64,000 bases of DNA from Branchiostoma floridae (taxonomy: Eukaryota; Chordata; Leptocardii; Amphioxiformes; Branchiostomatidae): contig NC_049997.1 of the NCBI RefSeq assembly GCF_000003815.2, positions 16,831,967 through 16,895,966 on the forward strand, written 5' to 3'. Shown in pieces: positions 1 through 12,500 of the stretch; position 1 is the stretch's first letter, and each line of letters begins with the position of its first letter. The translations under genes were made by a program, and so were the position numbers. The notes below the pieces were generated by a model. The model was not told where the DNA came from. It saw only the letters and a list, made by a program, of their open reading frames with translations, and ran no database searches.

Positions 1-2865
1 ATCACGCTAAGCTATGTTACATATTATAGATATATAAAAATAAGTATAGTTGAGCAAGAAAACCTAGCTATGGCCGCATGTTGTCAAAGGAAATCATTCA
101 GGCTGTCAGTTAACAATAAATCACGCGGGTGGCGATGAAAGTCGAGGTCGACACATGCTGTCACAAATGGGAATTTTTTTATGTTCCTCGCATATTACGT
201 GACTCCCTCGGGATAAAAGAAAGGAATATTATCAATATGTTTATAAGGAATATCAATCATATGTTCTAATATGAAGCATAGGGATAAAACCTTCGCAGTG
301 TTTAGTTAGGATGAAAAATTTGCAAGCAATTTTATTAACTATATCAACTCGACACACACACACAAAAGTATTCAACGTTGGTCCATCAGATTTTCGTTGC
401 TTTTCATTAATTTCTACATGTATGTAGTGCGTACTATTAGAAAGTTTTTCCTTGCCTGTGATATTAAAATCATCATAAATGTAATCGATTAAAACGAATA
501 CCTAGGCTGCTTACGTGTGTGGGGTGTACATATGTGCCAAAATATTTCTGCTAAATTTTATATCATTACACTTGTATATGGACAAGTTCTATAGACAAAC
601 CTCGATACTGAAGATGTAGACAATGTCTCAATGTCATATAGACAATGCCTCAATGTTATATAGACTTTCAAACTGGATTTACCTTATGTGTTCAAATGAA
701 TATACATAATTCAGAACCTAAAAGTACACGTTCCATTGTTGCTATTCAAAAGATGCTTTGTGTAATGTATACCAAAGTATTTGTATTCAAGCTGGGAAAA
801 TTATTAACAAACCTCTATTCTGCACGCATTTTGCTATGCCTGAACAGTAGCTGTTTGTTTCTATGACATTTCTCCAATATCTAAAATTGATGACTGTTTC
901 CTTAGCAAGCACCGAACCCCTTCAAAGGTAAATAATGCCATACTTCCGTTGAGGATATATGCTTGCTTTCTCTGCTGTACTGAATATATACGGGGCGGTG
1001 GCTTTTAAAAGCAAAAGAGCCTACGCAACTGAAACGTAGATTTAAACTTCATGGGTTTTAGGCCCATTCAAAATGATGTAGAATAGGTAAAATGGCTGCT
1101 TCAAGTTGCCGTTGAGAGCTCCGGGACTATCTTGCTATGACAGGTCCGTTTATTATACTATCAGTGGACGTTAGCAAAGGTAAAAAGGTAGACCCATAGT
1201 TCTGGGGGGCCGTATGGGCAATGGGTTGTTATCCACTATGTTGGAAAGGGGAGTCCAACCCTCTTATTCCACCGCCTATTCCCTCCCCAACTGAAGTCAG
1301 GTACAATTTTTGCACCTGGATGAAGTTAGGAAAGTCGTGTGAGGTACATTTCTCAATGCACAAAATTGGTGAAATCTTTACCTGGCGTATTATATATTTT
1401 TTTGTGTTATAAACATCACTTAGCCTATCTGCATACCGAAAGTTATGATGATCCGCTGACCACTTTTGAGTTATTATCCTTCAAAGTCTGAAACTAACTC
1501 GATATCTCAGTTCAAAAAGCCGCCAGGGGTTTCTAAACCTACATCACAAATACTCTCTGCTCCAGGAGCTATCTACCACACAACTCAAAATCATGAGCGT
1601 AGCATGTGAGAACTGGAGATAAACCCGAACGTTTCCCTGCAGGGGAGCCCAAGATCTAATCGTTTCAAGGTCTCACGAACACCTACCCACGTACCAAATA
1701 TCAACACGCACATACACACGCACTCACGCACGCAACCACACACAAGCACACAAATACAGACACACACACACACACAAACACACACACACGCACTACCGGC
1801 AACACAACCTTTTAACGAAGGTAATTATGTTCAACTTTTACATTTCCATTTCCAAACGTATCAACAGAAACGAATTAACTTGTGTAACTATTAACTCTGT
1901 CTTTTATTCATAACATACAGAAAACTGATTGGATAACAGCAATTTCAATTCGTCGACCTTAGCAATAAAAGGCCGCTGGTCTTAAAGTAGTGTGGTTATG
2001 TAATCTCGTCAAGTGCCGTTGCGCCCCCTAGTAAAAGCTGTTTATGATAGCAGCCAAATTGAATATAAAATGACATTTCACAGTGCTACGATGTCTCAAA
2101 AAAAGTTTTAAAATGCAGATACCGCATTGCAGTACCAACAGTTGACAAAGAAGTAAACTAATTATATAATGGTAAAACAAAACTTAATAATTATGGCTTT
2201 GTTGTAGTGTACGTTATAACGTTAAATGGCTTCTAAAAACCGTTATCATCGCCATAGTCCATTATATAGCGACATACATATCCTGATTGTTATAGCTCCA
2301 CTTTAATATATGTTTCGGAGTAATGTTTCTAAACCTGTTATAAAAACATGGATACTGTGCCAGCTAAAGTAATATATCTCTAGAAAGAGGCCTTAGCACC
2401 TAGTACCTGTCCAAAATATCACTACACAATGAGTACAGATGAGTGCTTATGACTGATAAAAAGTGGACCAAATCGACAAGAAAACATTCATTCATTTTGT
2501 AACCAGTGTAGTGGGGAACATCTAATCATTCCTTCGACAAAACAAAGTACAAAAATTAACTATTAACAATGACTATGCACAATTTTCCCGTCATTTCTCA
2601 TGAGATTTAAGTTGTGGTTTATATTCAATGAATGAGGTAATGAGAAAACGTACAATTCTTAGCCTTTATGTATTCATATTCTGAATTCTTATGTAAATAT
2701 GATTATCAAATCTTACTCTAGCTTCCATGTAGCATCGCGAGATATCTCGAGATTTTAGCGTTCAAAAGGTGTAAAGTCATAAAACAAGTGATTGTCGGAA
2801 AATTTACTGATTTTGATCGAGTTTGCTATCTTTCAAAATGGCGGCCTCGTCGTTGACCTTTGACC
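1..2865. other. 3' flank of the ankyrin gene
   Basis: AT-rich DNA with no supported exon. Parts up to about 1.9 or 2.3 kb may be ankyrin 3' UTR. Only a CA microsatellite stands out. Confidence 0.6.
1703..1792. repeat. CA microsatellite (impure)
   Basis: CACACA runs mixed with CGCA and TACA. No gene. Confidence 0.9.
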
Positions 2866-2952
2866 CTACTCTGTCTCTGGTTCTGACATCATGGACATCA
2901 GGAGGGCGCGGATTTCTTCATCCTCGGCATCATCTGCTGGAATTCCACCGTA
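2866..2952 (-). CDS. Ankyrin gene terminal exon
   Basis: This is a 29-codon exon after acceptor gattgcag. It begins YGGIPADDAEDEEIRALLMS and ends PETE then TAG. It is phase 0 with the last ankyrin exon at 4719. The acidic, Met-rich tail has no recognised motif. No close poly(A) signal follows; the candidates on the minus strand are ATTAAA at 2307-2302 and AATAAA at 1908-1903, so the 3' UTR would be 0.55 to 1 kb. Confidence 0.8.
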   Translation of the reverse strand, partial: YGGIPADDAEDEEIRALLMSMMSEPETE

Positions 2953-5900
2953 CTGCAATCAACAACAAAAAATATCAACAAATCAACAATCCCTCAACCA
3001 CGGCGGTCGGTTGCTAGGGTATTCTTTCCCGTTGCTATGCGAGTTCGACAGAGTATCGGGTTACAAGAGGCCTACTATTTGCTAACCGTAAAATATTTCA
3101 AAATAAACAAGGTTTTATGACAAGGAAAATGTATTCAAAATAAGATAAATTGGCAATTTTAGATAGTTTGAATCTTCCCGTTTGAATTGAGATAGTTGTT
3201 TTGTTTCGATTTTGCTTCCAAAGACGATTATTTTCGGTTTCAAGGAAGGGCTTCAATTTGACCATACTCTTGATAAGATGGGCCGCAAGTGCCATGGCAA
3301 ATTCTCGATTTTTATATTTTTCGTCATCTGAGAGGCAAATAAAACTTTCTGTTTTTGGGATTTTTTAATTTTTAATTTTAAGCAAAGTTACAGTCAAAAA
3401 TATGCGTAAAAATTGCATTTTTCGCACTTAATTACCAATAATTCAAAATCTAAGGCATTTTTTAAAAATCCCAAAAACAGAAATCTCGGGAAAACCGTTG
3501 CAGTCATTTTGAGCCGTCAATGAGTTATGTTGGACTCTTCTTGGTTTAGATCTTAAACGATGTTTACACGCATGTCATGCCGCACGGAGAGCGGGAGGGT
3601 GTAATTGATACCGTATAAACAACACTTATTATATTCAAGGTCACCAACAAAAACGCCAGTAGCTTCGTTACATATTACAGGTCCCAAACAAAGTGAAAGC
3701 ATAGATGTACTGTCCAGAAAATTGTTTATATTGGTTAAAAACTATATTTTTCGCCTGATTCAACTTAGTTGGGGGGAAAATGCCAGAAAGCACGGTTTCA
3801 CCTGCAATGACCGCAGATGACCTAAATAGAACACGGGTTCGGTTCGAATTACGTCAAATGGAACATCATGGAAGAAGGTTCGAATTCGGCTAGACATGGG
3901 AGATTTTGAGCCCGTATTTGACCACCGTGAACAGAGACGGGGGGCGCCATAGGCTTTCTGAAACACGTGCTCCCGACAAACCCACCCAATTCGGTTATAC
4001 ATCAGACGTCGCCAAGAACACAATAGAAATTAATTCTTCTTGTATATATAATTGTAAATACACTTATTGATAATGTCGTTAAGTTTGATATATGTAACTT
4101 ATTCAGGACGTTTTAGGTTTTTTTTTACGATTCGATAGATTGAAAAGGGTCAAAATTATAAAATGCAGAACAGCTTTCTCATATTTGCTTCATTTTCGTT
4201 TGTTCCAAATCCAAGCATTGCCCTTTATAACCATTACGGTTCTATAGTTAAAATTGGATTATCCAAATAACGCTACTCAGTTCCTCTCGCTTCATTTAAA
4301 CCTCGTTCACCTCGCTTCATAATGTCATAGACAGGAAAATTTTCCAACTTTTGCAACTTTATATCCACAACTGACACCCAACAACTGAGCTCATATGGGG
4401 CCATGGCCGACCTAAAATTGAAGGCCCCTACGGAAGTGCCCTCTAAAGTTGTAAGGAACGCTAGCATTGATACAGTAACGTTTCTAAACCGATGCCCAAC
4501 CGGGTAGGGCATGGGAATTTAACTTGCAAAAAACTTTTATGGTTGACTCTTTCATACCTTTCTGAAAGTCATCTTGTTCTTTACTGTTATACTAATACCC
4601 TCTTCTTATCGGCTTTGCCTGCAATGCACCAAAAATTCAAAGTGGACAATCCGCTAAGAGCCTTCAAAGCCAAGCTAGGAGGTACCCTATTCAACAAGTA
4701 CTGATGATATCGCCGTACCTCGTTCACGACGTTGGGGTCAGCCCCTCCTTGGATGAGACTCTTCACCACGCCTACGTGACCCATGCAAGAGCCAATGTGA
4801 AGAGGCGTATCTCCATCCTGTAGGTACATGTAGCACCGAAACAACCAATCAGCAAACGCAAGACAAAAGGTTAAAAGAAAGTTAAATCATTTCCAGAAAT
4901 TTCGGTGTATTCTTAGGGTCTCCGTTTTTATTAGACCACCACAAAGACTACTTATAACGAAGACCCGTGATGGTTTGTTTTTGAAATAGAAAGTTCTGTT
5001 TTCTTCGCAGGGCGTGTCATATCTAATACAGTTGAAGCCGGTTATCGAACAACGGATTAACGCACACTTAGGATAACTGCACGAAATTCACTTGCAAATA
5101 GGCCGTGCAATTAAGCGGCTTCTACTGTACAAATATTCGAAAAACAATGCCTACAATTACAGAGCCCATTTCAAAACATTTTGCATTTAAATCCCATATG
5201 TTATACTAATCAGAAGGAGTCGTTGGCAAGAAACAAGCCAATGAACGATAGCGTAACAAAGACAACTAGTATACAATAACTGACTCACGTTGTTTTGTGC
5301 GTTAGGATTGGCTCCTGTCCTGATGAGTGTGTTGACAAGGTCAGCATGGCCGCCGAATGCAGCCTTGTGAAGAACACTGTGGTTGTACTGTATAAGACAC
5401 AAATATTACTCATTACATTACCTTGTGCATCAAAAGCTACATCTTGAAATTCTTGTTCATATAAAGGAGATAGAACGTTTATTGCTGATAATATATGAAT
5501 ATTGCAAGACTAATATGAAATTATGCAAGGGTTGGTAGATTGAAATATTTTACCTTGTCTTTTGCGTCAACATCGGCACCTGCACCTAGTAGACGGTCCA
5601 CAACGGGTACGTACCCCCTAGCGGCTGCCTCATGAAGTGCAGTACTGTCTCCCTATGAATCAAGTGTATGTCAGTTGTCAGTAGTGCAAAATGTTAAAAG
5701 CAATCTAAATCATAAATCTAGCACGGGTTCAAAATTTGTACCATTGATTAAGTACCAAACAAGGTAACATTTTACGCCTAAAATAGAATAAGAATGGTTA
5801 TTATAAAAAAGGGTCAATATGAACTCAATCGGTTCTTTGCTTTTTATGATAATCCTTACCTTATTCTTAGTGTTGACATCAGCACCAGTTTTGATGAGAC

Positions 5901-6481
5901 TGTCTACGACGTCAACGTTACCCCAGATGGCAGCATTAAACAACATGCTGCTCCCGTACTGTATGGAGAATAGAGACAATATTAGACACTACATTGACAT
6001 TCTGCCGGGTTGGTAATCGTAATAAAAACACAACTAATTGATGGCTGTTACGGCCAATTCATTTTACTGTGTTTTAGCTTTACCATAGTTATGTTTCATT
6101 TCAGTTTCATATGAGGGTGGTTCAAAAAGTAATGTCACTAGTTTGATAACAGGCTCATTTTTCGGGAGAAAAATCTTGTTGGTGATTACATCAGATTAGA
6201 TGTCGTCCTTTGGAAGAAGTGTTACATCTGCATATTTTTTTATGTGCATGTATGCATGTATGTATGTATGTGTGTGTGTGTGTGGCTATTGACGTGTGTG
6301 TACATGTGTGCATGTGTGCGTGTGCCCATGTGTATATGTGTGCACGTACGTGTATTTGTGCGATGCGTGCACGGTCGAGCACATGTCGGTGTGTATTTGC
6401 GTGTCTCTCTCTGTCTCTCTCTGTCTCTCTCTGTCTCTCTCTCTATCCCTCTCTGTCTGTCTCTCTCTGTCTCTCTCTGTC

Positions 6482-6528
<47 letters not shown>

Positions 6529-9500
6529 GTACAAACCATTCCGGATTCATAGTTGCAAGCTTAAGCTTACCACGTCTTTCTCTGTGATGTCTGCTCCGAC
6601 GGCAATCAGTTTCTTGGCCACCGCTGCGTGTTGTCTGGACACGGCCTCGTGCAGGGCAGTGTTTCCATTCTAAAATGAGGGGAATATCAACTCAGTCACG
6701 TGTGGGATCGCATTCAGCAGCGACACCTAGCTGCAGTGCAAAGTAAAACAAGTGAGTGTTGCCTGGCACGCACCGAAACGTTAGTTAGGTAATATAGTAT
6801 TTTTTACTATGAACTCTAAGTACGTTTATTATCCATCAAAGTTTGTACACGTATTGCGCCAAATACAATATTTGAAGGAATCCGATCAATTACAACATTA
6901 AGTTATTGTAAATTAGGCCACAGCATGTAAATTTTATGGCTGACATCAGCGCGCTCATTAATTTTTGCCTGATTTCAGAAGAAAAAACAAGAATTTCTTC
7001 TGCAGGGTTGGTCAACATGATGATAAAGTACCAAAATGAGCAAATATATTGTGTTGTAGCCTAATAATTGTACTTGTAGAAGTGGCACTTGCGACGTACC
7101 CATGACTGTAGTTGTAGAAATGAAACTTATTGGATTGTTGTAAAAGTGACACCAATGTGGAAGCTATGAGTGTGGTTACCAACTTTGTTGGTGATGCCAG
7201 TCTGTCACTTTTACTACACTAGTACTTGTCTTACATACAGGAATGAATGCCTTGTTGGCTCTGATACCATGTTTTGTCCATTGAATTCTTTTTACAACAG
7301 CCATCACAACTTTAAGTTGCCTGTTTTTTTAAATGTAGCCATCTTGTTTTTTTTCAACCATCTTTTTTTTTTTTGCCCAATCGCACTATTTTTTCAGTCT
7401 GCAGAGGATGTCATCCATAAAATTTACTTGCTGTGGCCTTACTTTTGTACTATCAAAAGTTTTGTCTTAAACAGTCATATCGATACATCGAGTGATCGCC
7501 TCTACATGAAATCAACCAGGCCAATGTGACCATTTCCTGGTGGTCCCTAAAACATTTCCTCCATTGGCAGTAGCATCAAGAATCATGTCTATAGTGAGGT
7601 AAGTCACCACCTGTTAACATAGGTAAGATATCATCGGTGTCAGAGTGGTCTTTTGAGGGCACTTTTGACTGTATATAGAGTAACATAACCCATATAGATA
7701 GAGAACCAGTGAACTCACCCCGTCTTTCTCATTGACGTTTGCTCCATGAGCGATGAGATATTCCACCACGTGGAAGTTACCGGACAGCGCCGCGTTGTAC
7801 AACGGCGTGTATTCGTACTGCAGAGGAGGTCAAGGTGTAGTTAACATCAACAAATCGCAAAGCATCTAATCTCGAAATGATTATACAATAATACTATGTC
7901 TCCAACCTCATTGGACAATCAAAGTAAATAATAGCTATTTCCAATGGACAGACAATCGAAATAAACAGAACAGAATTTCCAAAACATCGATCCTTGTTAA
8001 GTCATTGATAACATTGTTTATGCATTTATAGATGAAAGTAAAAATACGCTTTGATGTACAAGATTTGTGCAATTGACATACATTGTTCTTGGCGTTGACA
8101 TCTGCCCCTGCCTTCACCAGCCTGTCCACCACCTCCACATGTCCTTCTGTCGCAGCTTTGTGGAGCGCCAAGTCACCGTCCTGCAGGGTTAAGGTCATTA
8201 TTACACCAGGATCAAGACTTCAAGACTCATATTCTAAAAACTTTCCTTAGAACGTTTATGTGAGATACACTGACGAGACTGTGTAGAGTGTAGTATTTTC
8301 TATTTGGTCAAAAACATTACTCCCCCCCTTTTTTTCCTGGCCTGTGGAACCCTTAGAATGAAGTGGTCCTCACCAGAAGTGAATAGATGATTTCTGCTTG
8401 TCAAATCAAACCTTTTTCTTACTTGCATATTTATGAGCCTCACTATCACTAAGGTTTGTGATTGGTCAACATCGTAATCACCTTTGCACCTCTTCGAATC
8501 AGTACCGGCTTCTACTTAACTTTATTCTATTCGAGTATTCTACTTATCATTTTATTTTCATAATCTAAAGCTTACTGCGTAATTGCTGCTGTCAATCACT
8601 GTCAAAACCTATAACTGCTAATCAGAACAATTCTATCTTGAAAACATATTTTTTCGAGTTACCTACCTCGTCCACGATTTCTATGTCGAAGTTGTTCTTA
8701 ATGAGCATGTCGACAATGCCCACGTGACCTCCTATCGCCGCGCAGTGAATGACAGTGTGACCATTCTAGAAAAAAGAAACAATGGCAGAAACAATTCAAT
8801 TACAGCATTTCTGCGTTGCACAGTTTGGTAATAACCCTTCTACAGAATGGTACCTAATGAAAATGAATATCACCGTCTACTGATTGTCTTCTAACAAACA
8901 AAAGATGAAAAACATTTGATATCTATTAGCCGGATGATTAGGGTGCATCAACCCTCTCTGAACCGTGACGGTGGTAGGTTCCGCCTTCCCGCCATTTACG
9001 ACTCGCTGCTGACGTCATCCTCTGACTTCCGGAACATTCGTGAATCGTACATCTGATGAAGGTCGACGAGTTTGACCGAAAATCTATGGTGAGTTCTTCT
9101 TCTTTTGTCTTTGAGGTTTATCAGTCACGTATGTAGACGGAGTTACTGTCAATTTTCTTTTCAGTCAACAGTGACTGTTTTAAAGGTAGAGTGCGTATCT
9201 CCAAATTTTCGATGTCTGACAACACATCTTGGTCACGGAGAATGGCCTAGTCTCGATCTCGTGAGAGAACACGAGACTAGGCCAGGCTTGCGTAGATCAT
9301 CTGCCCCCTCCCCCCGCCTCCTTGCTCAATTTCGTCATTAGTGTTGGAACAAAGTTTCAACTTTACAACACCATTTTGATATCTAGTCTAGGTAAGAGCT
9401 TACATCATTTCTGGCGACCATGTCTGCTCCTGCTCTCATCAGTCTGTCCACACAGCCCACGTGACCATTCATGGCAGCCTTGTGTAACGACGACTCGCCA

Positions 9501-12500
9501 TTCTGGGAGAATATGCAAATAGTTCAAAAGTCAGACAACGATTTCTGTTTGCAGGCATATTTCAGATATATATGCATGAAATGTTACATATTTTCTATTA
9601 CCCACTTTAATCTACACATATGATATTCCATATGCCAAGTGTCATATATAATTTAGATATATAGATCTATTGTTGACCTTCGAATAACAGTTAAAGATGT
9701 AACTCTATGGCAACTTATCTCCTTTGTCATTATTTTTTGGCCAATTTTTGGTCTATTTTCGTGCAGCTTTGGTAGGGAGTGGTTTAGTAGATTCTTACCA
9801 CATCTTTGTAGTTGACGTCTATCCCAGCGTTGATTAGGGTGTCCACAACGTTAGTATGTCCGCCATCAGCCGCTGCGTGTAGTACTGTGATGCCGTTCTG
9901 TAACATGTAATGATGATGACTTTTGAAATTGTTTACGGTTAGAAATTCAAACTCACACAGTAGTTGTTGTCTTTTTTTTCTATGCATTTTCGTTTTGTGT
10001 CAATGACGGCAGCTGGTAGATTTTCTTTATACATGTGTTACTGTTACTTCCGTCTTTTGCTGTTACTCAATTCATATAAACGGGCGAAATAAAATTTGGT
10101 AAACAATGACCTGCACTTTCCGTGCGTACTCTCGCGAAAATTCAAATACTCTCGCGAAAATTCAATAGATCCTAGATGTCGATGCAGCTGTGAGATGGAT
10201 TATGGAAGCATAGCGGTTAAGTTGCCTCCAGCAAAGCCAAAAGGGTTACTGGAATCAATTTCTAACACAATATTACTTGTATATCTGCTAGTAGATTGCT
10301 ACATTATGTAAAATAAGAGTAGACCAGCAAAAGAAATATCAGGTAAAAAAATAGAAAGCACTGTAAGGCATATCTGACATCAGGGTAACCAAAAGAGACA
10401 GTTTTTTCATGATAACTTCAGAATCTATTCCATGAATAATTTTCTGAAACAGCCATAATACCAAGCATCGGCCTCATGCAATATCAACGAATTAGTAGAT
10501 GGATGGCAGATTAATAATGAGGGTACTCGTAAGTGAAGGAGGATGAGAGGACAAGGGTGCTCACGAAGTTTTTGATGGTGAAGTCTGTCCCTCTGTCCAC
10601 CAGTTTCTGAACCACTCCGAAGTGACCTCTCTCGGCGGAAAGATGAAGGGATGTGTCGCCTTTCTGTGGAATGAGTGGGTGCAAAGAATGGAATAAGAGA
10701 ACGAAGACAAATGACTTGAAGGGTTTACAGTCTGACGTGAGGAAATCTCTTTATCACTTTCCAACGCTACTCAATTTAAATTTGTACAATACTCAACAGA
10801 CATATAACTTGAAATGTAAAGTGGTTATGATGAATACATATATATATATATATTTCGAAGAGAAAAACTTTGCTTGTTTTTTTTCTTTCTTACAAAAACT
10901 TATACAGTACTGTTGTGCAATAGCTATTGTGAAAGCGTCCATTTGGATGTTGAGTAATACCAAAGATAGTTACCAAAGTATAATTATACCAAAATATAAT
11001 TTGTGCTTTGTTATAAAAAAATTAAAATCGTAATATGAATTTTCACTAGATATCGCCGACCTTGATCAGATGACTGACTGAATGTGCTAACTTTCTGGAA
11101 TCCGGAAGCGTGATGACGTCAGGAGTGTATCAAAGGTGACAGAAAGATGGCATCTACAACCGTCATTGGTCAGTGAGGGCTAATGGGCCCTAATGACAAT
11201 GATAGATCCCATCTTTCTGCCACATTTGATTCACTCCTGACGTCAACGCGCTTCCGGAATTCCGGATTCAAGAAAGTCAGCGCGTTGAATCACACATATG
11301 ATAAAAATCGGATGGTCAACTGAAAATTCATGGTGAGTGTTTCCTTCGTGTAATAAAAAAGATGAGCTATACAACTATAAATGGATAGGATTTTGTTCAA
11401 TACCAAAGATAATTTGCAGTCTTAACAATCGTACCAGGTTCTTGCTCTCAACATCAGCTCCAGCACTGACCAACTTCTCTACTATGTCCACATAGCCTTC
11501 CCGTGAGGCGTTATGAAGTGGAGTATCCCCGTCCTGAAAAAAAAGTTTAAAGTTTAGGTTCTTCGTACTAAAACAATAAGTTATTAGGCATAGCGAACCG
11601 CCCCAGTTTCCGCATTGGAACGCGGGGCCGCGCGGTGCACAAATTGTCTTTCGAACGTATCCTACACGTAACCGCTCGGAAAATGCCGACAAAATTGTGC
11701 TGGCAATTATCTATGGAATATTTGCTATCAATCTGTGGTATTTGTTTTCCAAAATACGTAACAATAAGTGAGCTAAAAATCGGTAAAGTCGGAGATACGG
11801 TCCAAAAAACCCTACGTTCCGCCGCCGAAAACGCGGCACCGGCCTGCGCGCGGCGCTGCGGAAATGCCTTTTTTCAACTCAAAAGCCAGCTGACTTCCCG
11901 TTCGACTAGACTTCTGGGAAATATATCATGTGAAAGGGGAAAGATCAAGGTTCACGACGGTGATTGTGCAATCTTCATAGCTTGTAGCAAACTGAAATGG
12001 CGTCAAAAGTAAGTGCGAAATTTTACTCTTTATATACATGTTGACAAAAATGCACAAACACAGTAACAAATTTGGGTGCCTTGTGGTTGTTAATGTGTAG
12101 TTTTTGTTTGATTTTACGCGAGTTTAGGGAGCTGGGTTTAGCGATACATTTGAGCGGATTTTCGGGGCGTGCGGAAATGGCCCGCCGTAAGGCGGGGTGG
12201 GAGGGGGGCGTTACGAGCGCACACCTGCACGCGCCGCTATATCATCGTATTATGGAATTTTCTCCTACTAATTAGTTCTGGTGGCGGTGTTTTATTATGT
12301 GGAAACTGTACCTTACTTTTAGAGTATATTAGACAGATTATTTTAGGCAAATATACAACGCCAGTTTGCAAATAATTTGTCAAGTTATGTTAGTATCGTA
12401 TTTCATCCCTTTCAGCGGAGTGGCAGTGCATAACTATAGGAAAATATCCCTTTGTATGTATACACACAGCAATTGGATGCTAATTACTATGTTTTGATGT

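Noticed and set aside
6210..6673. Several overlapping ORFs on both strands
   Set aside because: They arise from the TG/TC compound microsatellite; only the ankyrin exon 6571-6669 is real here.
11635..12012. 125-codon plus-strand ORF in the TA-flanked element
   Set aside because: Composition looks like CpG-rich untranslated sequence, there is no recognised motif, and the frame hits a stop soon after the splice junction.
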